Below, in pieces: positions 45,485-52,539 of a stretch of DNA of 61,834 nt (positions are counted from its first letter, which is position 1; each line of letters starts with the position of its first letter). This DNA is from Nonomuraea cypriaca (lineage in GTDB: Bacteria; Actinomycetota; Actinomycetes; Streptosporangiales; Streptosporangiaceae): NCBI RefSeq assembly GCF_015645445.1, contig NZ_JADOGI010000039.1:1-61834 (forward strand). Direction: 5' to 3'. Below the pieces are notes generated by a model that worked only from the letters and a program-made list of their open reading frames with translations, was not told where the DNA came from and ran no database searches. The position numbers were made by a program, and so were the translations under genes.

Positions 45485-46724
45485 GTGACCCAGATACCGC
45501 CGCAGTTCTGGTCCGGGCCAGTCGTCGCCGCCGCTCTCGCCGAGTGCGATCTACCGACCATCCTTGAAGAGGTACGGCGGGCGCACGGTTGGACGCAGGG
45601 CCAGCTTGCTGAGGCGGTCGGCTACTCCCAGAGCTGGGTCTAAGGTGTTGCGTGGCCGTCAGCCGCTCACCGTAGACCAGGTTCGGGAGATATCCATCCA
45701 GATCGGGGTGCCGCTTCACTTGCTCCGATTTGGAGCCCGAGGGGATGACGATCTGACGAAGCGCAGAGATTTCGGCAAGGCGCTGGCGTTGACCGCTCTG
45801 GCGGGTGTGGCACTGCCCAAGCGGCCGGATGTGGACGAGACGACGGCCGCCACGCTGACCAGCATTACCCGTGCCCAGCGCCGGTTGGAGGCTGTCACGC
45901 CTGCGCGTGAACTCGCTCGTTCGGCGGTGGCGCAGGTCGATCTCGCGCGCCGCGTTCTCGGCCGCGCGTCGCGGTCTGCGCATGCTGACGGGGTCCGGGC
46001 CGGCCTCAGCGAGGCGGCAGGCTTCGCGGCCTGGGTGCATGCCGACATGCAGGACACCGGCTCGGCGCGCTTCTACTATCGTCGCGCGATCGACAGCGCG
46101 CGGCAGGCCAACAACTCGCTGCTGGGTGCGTACATGATCGGCAGTCTGGCCGCGTTCGAGATTGACGCCGATGACCCGCTGATCGGACTGAATCTCTTGG
46201 CGAGGGCACGGAGGGAGATCGGAGAGCGGCCACCGGCCACCGGCCGTGCGTGGCTGTCGAGTCTCGAAGCGCTTGGTCATGCGACCGCACGAGACGAGGC
46301 GGCAGCGCTTCAGGCGTTGAAGGCGGCTGAGTCAGCGGTACGGGCTGGTGAACGGGCCGTTGCGCCGCCTTGGCCCTGGGTGTTCCCGTTCGATCACGCG
46401 AAGCTGGCGGGCTATCGCGCCCTGGTGATGGTACGGCTCAAGCGGCCGGCCGAAGCCGTTGCCGCCTTCAACGAGTCGCTCTCGTCGGCCCAGCCCGGCG
46501 CGAAGCAGCGGGGCGTGCTCATGACTGAGGTAGCGACCGCTGAGGCCATGTCGGGGCACTACGACGAGGCGCTGTATCTGGCGTCCAACGCGCTTACTGT
46601 GGGGACGGCGTATGGCTCCGAGCGTGTCCTGCACCGGGTCAAGAACTTCCGCCGAGCGTATGCCGGGCCGTCGTCCGGCGCCCTGCGCTCGTTCGACGAA
46701 CGTCTTCACGCCACTCTGCTCTAG
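45485..46724 (+). pseudogene. XRE-TPR regulator, frameshifted
   Basis: Two frames make one protein. From GTG 45485 the HTH part runs TILEEVRRAHGWTQGQLAEA to SQSWV and then meets TAA at 45641. The second frame continues exactly where the family would: SKVLRGRQPLTVDQVREISI, then a TPR-like repeat domain to 46724 (AARSAH..., YDEALYLASNALTVGTAYGS). A two-base loss in a TCTC run near 45638-45641 explains the shift. Intact homologues are about 410 residues and are typical regulators of actinomycete accessory modules. A recent mutation, a sequencing error or a programmed shift are all possible. Confidence 0.75.
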
Positions 46725-46731
46725 GGGAATC

Positions 46732-47208
46732 ATGGTCCGCATCGCTGTTTCCGGCCACCGGGGTCTTCCGGAGGAGACTGCCGTACTGATCGATCGGGCG
46801 ATACGGAAGGCGCTCTCGGACTACCTGCCTGACGTCTGCGGGTTGTCCTGTCTGGCGGACGGAGCCGATCAGATCTTCGCCCGTGGAGTGCTGAATGTTG
46901 GTGGGGTGCTGGAGGCAGTCATACCAGCCAAGGAGTACCGAGACGGGCTGCCGAGTGAGTGCCATGCTGCGTATGACGAGTTGCTGGGCCGGGCGATCCG
47001 GACTCACAGGCTGGAGTTTGTGGAGTCCACCTCGGAGTCGCACATGACGGCCAGTGCACGGATGCTGGACGACGCTGATGTGTTGTTCGCCGTGTGGGAC
47101 GGGCAGCCCGCCCGAGGCTATGGCGGTACTGCCGATGTGGTGGCCGAGGCCCGACGGCGGGAGGTCCCCGTCCGGGTGATCTGGCCCGAAGGAGCCCAGC
47201 GAGATTAG
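46732..47208 (+). CDS. SLOG-like nucleotide-sensing domain protein
   Basis: A 158-residue protein with a Rossmann-like start (VRIAVSGHRGLPEETAVLID). The middle CLADGADQIFARGVL is followed by [15 protein letters not shown], and the C-terminal signature is ADVLFAVWDGQPARGYGGTA. The pattern fits SLOG-superfamily proteins (DprA/LOG-like folds) that bind nucleotides or their derivatives, often linked to defence or regulatory modules. It starts seven bases after the broken XRE-TPR gene, so both form one unit. The last 290 bases plus 53 more recur at 49979-50321 with about five changes. Confidence 0.7.
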   Translation: MVRIAVSGHRGLPEETAVLIDRAIRKALSDYLPDVCGLSCLADGADQIFARGVLNVGGVLEAVIPAKEYRDGLPSECHAAYDELLGRAIRTHRLEFVESTSESHMTASARMLDDADVLFAVWDGQPARGYGGTADVVAEARRREVPVRVIWPEGAQRD

Positions 47209-47260
47209 GGGACTGCAGGCGCTGGATGCCTGGTCGGGCGGCTGAGCCGATGCTCGGACA

Positions 47261-47385
47261 GCACTGAGCTCGGTGTGCCCTGCCATCGTTCTGACATCTG
47301 ACGAGGACGACATGAGCGAACTGTGTGGGAAAGCAGTGCAGGTGGTCCCTGCCTGAGACTGTTCGGCCGAGCGGGGAGTCTCCGG
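47261..47385 (+). repeat. Copy of the PIN-toxin gene 3' end
   Basis: This block repeats 51838-51956, the last 32 codons and the 3' flank of the PIN-domain toxin gene, at about 90 percent identity with one six-base indel. It starts exactly where the SLOG-flank repeat ends (GCACTG at the joint). The toxin's upper part, the CopG gene and the Phd/RelE pair are absent here, as if deleted. Confidence 0.85.
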
Positions 47386-47401
47386 AACTACCACGGGAGA
47401 C

Positions 47402-47509
47402 GAACCGCTAGTCCCCAGTGGGTACTGCGGGATCGGCGGCACCAACGTCAAGCTGGGTGACCCTTCCGAGTGGTCCTGTCCGACGGGGCTGACTACCTCA
47501 GAGGAGTAA
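47402..47509 (+). repeat. msrA 3'-end fragment, copy 3 (divergent)
   Basis: It starts with GAACCGCTA as before copy 2, lacks about 22 bases, then encodes [19 protein letters not shown] and CPTGLTTSEE before TAA. The first part differs by one base from copy 5; the second half contains an extra LGDPSEW segment and comes from a different msrA relative. It ends at a true stop codon, like a restored gene end. Confidence 0.75.
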
Positions 47510-47598
47510 GTCTCCGGGCGGTACGGCGAGCACGCCGTCTCGGGGGTCTCAGTCGTTCTTCTGGCTCCTCTCGGACGCCATCTCACAGAATGTAGGGG

Positions 47599-47617
47599 TA
47601 CAGTTAAGGTAACTGTA
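47599..47617. promoter_or_regulatory. Palindromic operator before the AAA ATPase gene
   Basis: TACAGTTA AGG TAACTGTA is a perfect inverted repeat with eight-base arms. It lies 22 bases before the ATPase start, in an AT-rich promoter region. It would place a repressor over or just after the -10 region. The protein that binds it is unknown. Confidence 0.6.
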
Positions 47618-47638
47618 GTTCTCTTTCGGAGGTTGTCG

Positions 47639-49111
47639 ATGGACAAGCCGGCCGAGATGTTCGACCGAGAGTACGAGTGGTCTGCACTGACCCGGTTCAT
47701 CATCGACCCGCAGCCCGGTGCCACCTTGGGTGTGGTCTCCGGACGCCGACGCCAGGGGAAGACCTTCCTGCTCGACGCCGCTTGCCGGGCAGCCGGAGGC
47801 TTCTACTTCGGTGCCACCGAGGCCGCTGACGCCGAGTCGCTTCGCCGGTTCAGCGCCGCGCTCACCGAACATTCGCGACCTGCGACCCCTTACCATTTCG
47901 CCCATTGGTCCGAAGCCATTGACGCGCTCCTCGCGCTCGGCTCCGAGCGCCCGCTGCCCGTGGTGATCGACGAGTTCCCGTACCTAGTCAAAGCCAACCC
48001 TGAGCTACCGTCAGTGATTCAGGAAGCTTTCAGGCCTTTGCGTGATCAGCGAACCGCCTCCCAGACCAGACTCCTGCTCTGCGGCTCCGCCCTGTCCTTC
48101 ATGGGCAAGCTTCTGGCGGGCAACGCGCCACTGCGCGGTCGGTCCGGCCTTGAACTGCTCGTTCGCCCACTCGACCACCGCCTTGCCGCCGAGTTCTGGG
48201 ACATCACCGATCCGCGCCTGGCTCTCATGGTCAACTCGATCGTCGGCGGCACACCCGCCTACCGGCGTGAGTTCGCCCGCGGCGACTCCCCGGCGGACAT
48301 GGCGGACTTCGATGATTGGGTCGTCCGTACGGTCCTCAATCCGGAGACACCTCTCTTCCGAGAGGCCCGCTATCTCCTCGCTGAGGAACCCGACCTACGC
48401 GACACCACCCTGTATCTGTCCGTCCTGGGTGCAGTCGCCGACGGGAACGCCACTCGCGGCGGCATGGCCGGCTATCTGGAACGCAAGGCCACTGATATCG
48501 CGCACCCGATCAACGTCCTCGAAGACGCTGGACTGCTGCACCGAGACGCCGACGTCTTCCGAGAGAACCGGCCGACCTACCGCATCGCGGAACCGCTGAT
48601 CGGCTTCTACCACGCGATCATGCGCCCCGTCTGGGACCAACTGGAACGCCCCGGCAGCGCGAACCGAGTCTGGCAGGCCAGCCGCCGCCGTTTCGTCAGC
48701 AATGTCCTCGGCCCCCACTTCGAACAGGTCTGCCGCGACTGGGCCTTGCACCATGCCGAACCCGATCTCCTTGGCGGGCTGCCCGCCCGCGTGGGGCACG
48801 GCACCGTCCACGACCCCACCACCCGCACTGGCCACGAGATCGACGTGGCCGTCATCGGCATCGCCGACAGCGGCAAAGCCCCCTTGCTGGCGATCGGGGA
48901 AGCCAAATGGAACGACACCATGGGCGCCGCACACATCGACCGTCTCCGGCACATCCGTGACCTCATCACTCGGGCCGGTCGCTACGACACCTCACACACG
49001 AAGATGATCTGTTTCAGCGGAGCAGGCTTCAACGACAAAGCGCACCGAGCAGCAACATCGTCACCCGACCTCCACCTCGTCGACCTACCCGCCCTCTACG
49101 GCCAGAACTGA
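47639..49111 (+). CDS. Archaeal-type AAA ATPase with DUF234-like C-terminal domain
   Basis: A 490-residue protein. The entry motif [14 protein letters not shown] precedes Walker A (GRRRQGKT, residues 35-42); Walker B is VVIDEFPYL near 108. A winged-helix region ([20 protein letters not shown]; [20 protein letters not shown]) follows, and residues ~390-430 have [10 protein letters not shown] then LLAIGEAKW, an E-x-K arrangement like PD-(D/E)xK nucleases. These ATPases are common in mobile and defence contexts, without a settled function. The ATG 47639 has GGAGG six bases upstream. It is the only gene between msrA-tail copies 3 and 4. Confidence 0.82.
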   Translation: MDKPAEMFDREYEWSALTRFIIDPQPGATLGVVSGRRRQGKTFLLDAACRAAGGFYFGATEAADAESLRRFSAALTEHSRPATPYHFAHWSEAIDALLALGSERPLPVVIDEFPYLVKANPELPSVIQEAFRPLRDQRTASQTRLLLCGSALSFMGKLLAGNAPLRGRSGLELLVRPLDHRLAAEFWDITDPRLALMVNSIVGGTPAYRREFARGDSPADMADFDDWVVRTVLNPETPLFREARYLLAEEPDLRDTTLYLSVLGAVADGNATRGGMAGYLERKATDIAHPINVLEDAGLLHRDADVFRENRPTYRIAEPLIGFYHAIMRPVWDQLERPGSANRVWQASRRRFVSNVLGPHFEQVCRDWALHHAEPDLLGGLPARVGHGTVHDPTTRTGHEIDVAVIGIADSGKAPLLAIGEAKWNDTMGAAHIDRLRHIRDLITRAGRYDTSHTKMICFSGAGFNDKAHRAATSSPDLHLVDLPALYGQN

Positions 49112-49179
49112 CGCGACCATCCAGCAGTCATCGCCAGTGCTGCCGGCCGGGGACTGTTACCTTCAGGCATGGAATCCAG

Positions 49180-49247
49180 GCGGTTACTGCGGGATCGGCG
49201 GGACGGGCGTCGCCTGCCCGGTCGGTCTGACCTCCGGTGAGGCGTGA
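49180..49247 (+). repeat. msrA 3'-end fragment, copy 4
   Basis: Sixty-eight bases encode [20 protein letters not shown] then Ala and TGA, the exact MsrA end. It uses GC-rich codons unlike the genuine end. It begins 68 bases after the ATPase stop, and the next broken gene starts within it at GTG 49237. Confidence 0.88.
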
Positions 49248-49579
49248 CCGGTTGGACTTGATCCACGCAGGGTGGATCAAGGAAGAGAACGCGAGGGTCT
49301 TGTGTGAGATCCTCGCGTCGCTCGTCGGGTACGAGTTCGACGGCCTTGACTGGCAGGCCGTTGAGAGTGCGCTGCCTGACACCGACGATGAGCAGGAAGA
49401 ACGCTGGTACGAGTACCCCTTGGTCGGTGCGGCGACGGGGCTCGATCTCAGGGTTCGCTCAGGCGGTGGGTGGGAGTGTGATCTCGGTCGAGGTGTACGG
49501 CGACGTGGACGACGTCTTTCGGGGCCGTGTGGAGCTTGCCTGCGACGTGGCCGCCGCGTACGACGTGCGCCGCGCGTGA
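49237..49579 (+). pseudogene. Small unknown protein, frameshifted
   Basis: The first frame, from GTG 49237, reads DLIHAGWIKEENARVLCEIL then EFDGLDWQAVESALPDTDDE and YPLVGAATGLDL. After about 49445 the protein-like sequence continues in the next frame as AQAVGGSVISVEVYGDVDDV then GRVELACDVAAAYDVRRA to 49579. The joined product of ~113 residues would be a small alpha/beta protein; I do not know its family. One base change in the region CGATCTCAGGGTTCGC would restore the frame. The GTG lies inside msrA copy 4, so the gene's own start may have been lost. Confidence 0.55.
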
Positions 49580-49615
49580 CCGTGCCTTCAGCTTTGCGTA
49601 GGAGAGATCACGGCG

Positions 49616-49703
49616 TTCCGCCGCCTGGACGGCGGGACGATAGCGGACCACTACATGTCATCGTTCGAACGCATCTGGGCCGGAGCAGTGCCGTGGTCCG
49701 GCG
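49616..49703 (+). repeat. Copy of the DUF5919-like gene 3' end
   Basis: Eighty-eight bases match 60921-61008 without gaps at about 90 percent identity. They encode FRRLDGGTIADHYMSSFERI-like sequence near the end of a DUF5919-type protein. No upstream part of that gene is here. It ends seven bases before structured repeat copy 2. Confidence 0.85.
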
Positions 49704-49709
49704 AGCCTT

Positions 49710-49796
49710 GCCTCCATCGGATCTCCAGTCCCTTGCGTTCGGGAAAGAACCCGACCTCCGTCGCGTACGGAGTGCTGTTATTTCCCGAACAACACG
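49710..49796. repeat. 87-base structured repeat, copy 2
   Basis: It matches 43689-43775. Outer arms GTTCGGGAAA (49737-49746) and TTTCCCGAAC (49781-49790) are perfect; the inner stem is CTCCGT (49756-49761) and ACGGAG (49767-49772), one pair longer than in copy 1. It lies between the DUF5919-like tail and msrA-tail copy 5. An integration site, replication-linked site or terminator are possible roles. Confidence 0.7.
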
Positions 49797-49874
49797 CTAC
49801 GGCTTGGCCGTTGTGCGGGCGTACCTCTGGACTCCCAGCCACCTGCGCTGGAGGAGTAGTTGCCTGAGAAGAAG

Positions 49875-49972
49875 CGCTACCACCAGCAATACCTGTACAA
49901 AGTGCCCAATGGGTACTGCGGGATCGGCGGCACGGGCGTCTCCTGCCCGGTCGGCCTGATCTCTGGCGAGGC
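49875..49972 (+). repeat. msrA 3'-end fragment, copy 5
   Basis: It encodes [20 protein letters not shown] then [13 protein letters not shown], so the whole MsrA tail with Ser for Ala, but no stop codon follows. It is joined within seven bases to a truncated copy of the SLOG gene. A TTG at 49860 would open a short frame through it. It is the sister of copy 2, with three changes over the shared 55 bases. Confidence 0.88.
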
Positions 49973-49978
49973 TTGCGT

Positions 49979-50268
49979 TCATACCAGCCAAGGAGTACCG
50001 AGACGGGCTGCCGAGTGAGTGCCATGCTGCGTATGACGAGTTGCTGGGCCGGGCGATCCGGACTCACAGGCTGGAGTTTGTGGAGTCCACCTCGGAGTCG
50101 CACATGGCGGCCAGTGCACGGATGCTGGACGACGCTGATGTGTTGTTCGCCGTGTGGGACGGGCAGCCCGCCCGAGGCTATGGCGGTACTGCCGATGTGG
50201 TGGCCGAGGCCCGACGGCGGGAGGTCCCCGTCCGGGTGATCTGGCCCGAAGGAGCCCAGCGAGATTAG
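49979..50268 (+). pseudogene. SLOG-like gene, 5'-truncated duplicate
   Basis: This block repeats 46919-47208 with one change in the coding part and keeps the stop codon. The first 62 residues of the protein, including the nucleotide-binding start, are missing. The match continues to 50321 in the 3' flank. The duplication must be recent, since third positions have hardly changed. A frame from an internal ATG at 50041 would give 75 residues, unlikely to fold. Confidence 0.85.
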
Positions 50269-50361
50269 GGGACTGCAGGCGCTAGATGCCTGGTCGGGCG
50301 GCTGGGCCGATGCTTGGGCAGGGTCGCTGCGGTTCTATACAGAAAGATGTACAGTTGATGC

Positions 50362-50670
50362 ATGACTGTTCTGCACGACGCTACTGAGCTGAGCGTCACA
50401 GAGGCGGCCCAGCGGGGCGTTGCCCGTCTGGTGGCTGATGCGGAGCAGGGGACCGATCTGGTGGTCACCCGCCGGCATCAGCCAGTGGCGGCGGTAGTGA
50501 GCGTCCGTCGGCTCAATGAGTTGGAGGAAGCGGCGGCTGATCTGCGTGATCTGGCGCTTGTGCTCGCCCGGTCGGTCACGGACACGGGGGAGCGGGTCTC
50601 GCTCGATGAGGTGCTTGCCGCTTTCGGGCATACTCGCGAGTCGCTGTCCGTCATCCCGGACGATGAGTGA
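50362..50670 (+). CDS. Phd/YefM-family antitoxin
   Basis: A 102-residue protein. The N-terminal SVTEAAQRGVARLVADAEQG and TRRHQPVAAVVSVRRLNELE are the Phd/YefM DNA-binding and dimerisation core. The C-terminal ~40 residues (LVLARSVTDTGERVSLDEVL, then RESLSVIPDD) should wrap the toxin. Upstream lies an AT-rich promoter with TATACAG and GTACAGTTG. The stop is followed after three bases by the RelE-like toxin GTG, the normal antitoxin-first order. Confidence 0.87.
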   Translation: MTVLHDATELSVTEAAQRGVARLVADAEQGTDLVVTRRHQPVAAVVSVRRLNELEEAAADLRDLALVLARSVTDTGERVSLDEVLAAFGHTRESLSVIPDDE

Positions 50671-50673
50671 ATC

Positions 50674-51192
50674 GTGTCCGACGTCGTCTTCACGGCGGCG
50701 GCGGTCGACGACCTCCGGCGCATTGGCCCAGACGCGGTGCCAAAGGTACTCAAGAAGATCCTTCTCCTGCTAGAAAACCCTGAGGCTGGTTACCCGCTTG
50801 GCGGGGAACTGACCGGTTTCCGGAAGCTGGTGGTCGGTCGCAACACCTGGCGTGTCGTCTACCGCATCACCGAGGACAAGTCGGTGGAGATCTGCGAGGT
50901 ATGGGGAGTCGGAGAGCGAGCCGATGCGGAGGTGTACGCGGAGGCGACGGCGAGGGTTCGCGAGGCTGGTGCCGACCGTCCCGAGATCGTCCAGCTCGGC
51001 CAGGTGATCGAGCGCCTCGGCGCGCTGACCGCTCACCTCCAGGTGGAGAAGGCGCCCCCTAGAGAACCGGTTCCTGATTGGCTCGCGGACAGGTTGATCT
51101 ACACGGTCGGGATGACGCGTGAGGACGTCGCCGCTCTTGATCTTCAAGAGGCGGTCGACGCGTGGGCTGAGTACCGGTCCAAGTCTCACTAG
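50674..51192 (+). CDS. RelE/ParE-family toxin with C-terminal extension
   Basis: A 172-residue protein. Residues 1-88 are the RelE/ParE fold: VVFTAAAVDDLRRIGPDAVP, then LGGELTGFRKLVVGRNTWRVVYRI-like core (GRNTWRVVYRIT) and VEICEVWGVGERADAEVY. A further ~85 residues (QLGQVIERLGALTAHLQVEK, then DWLADRLIYTVGMTREDVAA) are not part of the usual 85-100-residue toxin. They may regulate it or link it to the antitoxin. GTG 50674 follows the antitoxin stop by three bases. Ribosome-dependent RNA cleavage or gyrase inhibition cannot be decided here. Confidence 0.83.
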   Translation: MSDVVFTAAAVDDLRRIGPDAVPKVLKKILLLLENPEAGYPLGGELTGFRKLVVGRNTWRVVYRITEDKSVEICEVWGVGERADAEVYAEATARVREAGADRPEIVQLGQVIERLGALTAHLQVEKAPPREPVPDWLADRLIYTVGMTREDVAALDLQEAVDAWAEYRSKSH

Positions 51193-51204
51193 GTCGCGCT
51201 TTTG

Positions 51205-51217
51205 CTACTTCGAGTAG
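51205..51217. promoter_or_regulatory. Short palindrome in the CopG/PIN promoter
   Basis: CTACT TCG AGTAG is a perfect inverted repeat 12 bases before the CopG-like GTG. Ribbon-helix-helix antitoxins bind short sites of this kind. TAAACT just after it (51218-51223) may be the -10 box, which would make the message nearly leaderless. Confidence 0.5.
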
Positions 51218-51229
51218 TAAACTAAGCCG

Positions 51230-51541
51230 GTGAGCATGCCTGAGCGAGACTTCTCCCCGGGAGACGGCCCGGCCGCCAAGGTCAGTGTGTCTTTGAGAAC
51301 GGGCAACATTCGCGCCGTCCGGGAGCGAGTGGGGGCCCGCGGGTTTTCCGCCTACGTCGATGCCGCTGTGGAGCGCCAGATCGAGCGGGATCTCTTGGAG
51401 GAGGCCCTGCAGGCGAACGAGGCCGCTTCCGGACCGATCCCACAGTCTTTGCGTGATGAGGCGGCGGAGTTGTTCCGCCGCGTCAAGTCCGCGCCCGAAC
51501 TCCACGAGGAGGACGGATGGCGCGTGCACGAAGCAGGTTGA
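51230..51541 (+). CDS. CopG/ribbon-helix-helix-like antitoxin
   Basis: A 103-residue protein. VSVSLRTGNIRAVRERVGAR followed by FSAYVDAAVERQIERDLLEE is the strand-helix-helix pattern of RHH antitoxins. The acidic C-terminus (AAELFRRVKSAPELHEEDGW) would bind the toxin. GTG 51230 or ATG 51236 may start it; no clear ribosome site exists. It overlaps the PIN toxin gene by 25 bases, so the two form a type II pair (VapBC-like). Confidence 0.8.
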   Translation: MSMPERDFSPGDGPAAKVSVSLRTGNIRAVRERVGARGFSAYVDAAVERQIERDLLEEALQANEAASGPIPQSLRDEAAELFRRVKSAPELHEEDGWRVHEAG

Positions 51542-51933
51542 GCGCGGGCACTGTCGTTCTCGATTGCGAGGGGCTCGTGAAGTGGTGCGAGGCCGACCAG
51601 CGGGTGACCGCGTTCGTACGGGAGGCGCAGGACAACGACTTCCGGGTTGTTGTCAGCGCCATGACACCGATCGAGGCGCAAGACGTCCGCGTCAAGGGCG
51701 ATCGTCTCAGGTGGCACCTTTCCCGGCTGAAGATCGAGCCGGTGACCGAGGACATTTCGTCGCGAGCGATCGAGCTTCTTCGAGATGCCCGCCTGCACGG
51801 TCACAAGTACGCCATCGATGCTGTCGTCGCGGCCACTGCACTGGGCTCCGTGCGCCCTGCCATCGTTCTGACATCTGACGAGGACGACATGAGCGAACTG
51901 TGCGGGAAAGCAGTGCAGGTGGTCCCTGTCTGA
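51517..51933 (+). CDS. PIN-domain toxin (VapC-like)
   Basis: A 138-residue Mg-dependent ribonuclease fold. Likely metal-binding residues are Asp16 (VVLDCEGLVKW), Glu53 (SAMTPIEAQD), Asp101 (YAIDAVVAATA) and Asp121 or Asp123 (TSDEDDM). All the PIN acidic positions are therefore present, and the protein should be active. VapC toxins cleave tRNA or rRNA; the target here is unknown. The last 32 codons and 3' flank recur at 47261-47385. Confidence 0.86.
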   Translation: MARARSRLSAGTVVLDCEGLVKWCEADQRVTAFVREAQDNDFRVVVSAMTPIEAQDVRVKGDRLRWHLSRLKIEPVTEDISSRAIELLRDARLHGHKYAIDAVVAATALGSVRPAIVLTSDEDDMSELCGKAVQVVPV

Positions 51934-52539
51934 TCGGTCGAGCGGGGAGTCTCCGGCCCGGGCATGCGCCCCACGCAAGCGAGAGACGCATGACCGAAAC
52001 CTCATCGTGACGAGAAGGCCGGTCTCTGGTCTGGGGCCCTTCCTCAGAGCGAGCTGGTGGGCTGTGCGCGGGGGTTCAAGCCCAGACCGAACTGTGTCAA
52101 TCGCGTGCCGCGGGGACGTGGTCCCGCCCGGCTGACGGTGTCGGATGGCACCACCGCGGCGGCACCGTGGTCGGCGTCGAGGGTGCCGATGCGGGTCCGG
52201 GGGGCCGTCAGGCGGGCGGGACGTTCTCGGGGAGGGAAGTAGGGCGTGCGGTGGGCTGGTTCGCCGGAGGTCTCGTGGTCCTGCGGCGACTCGTACTGCA
52301 CACGCCGCTCCTCGATTAGTTTGCGTAGCTGTCCGAATTAAAGACGGCAACTCCAGGAAGACACAAGGGTGGGACCGGTCGCAGATTGCGTAACGGTCCG
52401 GTAACCGCGCTTCCTGTGAGCCTTGAGCTGGACGGATGCGCCCGATGCCAACTCGTTACGCGGCTCGGGGCTATGCGGCTTGAGATCTTCGTGTTACAAC
52501 CGGGTTAATTGATCTCATATACAAACAAAGGGGACATGG
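51934..52539. other. 606-base stretch without a supported gene
   Basis: The first ~25 bases belong to the repeat shared with 47261-47385. The rest is GC-rich with no frame I trust; a minus-strand frame at 52044-52301 has no family pattern. The last 150 bases are AT-rich (ATTAAAGACGG, GGGTTAATTGATCTCATATA) and probably hold the ROK gene promoter. GC rises again after this point. Confidence 0.45.

Noticed and set aside
40445..51956. An integron or CRISPR array as explanation of the repeated blocks
   Set aside because: Repeats are gene ends of unequal length and spacing, there is no IntI or Cas gene, and no attC consensus at the joints.
52060..52100. A tRNA-like T-arm (GGGGGTTCAAGCCC)
   Set aside because: No acceptor, D-arm or anticodon stem could be placed around it.
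52044..52301. An 85-codon minus-strand frame before the ROK gene
   Set aside because: No family likeness, Pro/Arg/Thr-rich, and no ribosome site.
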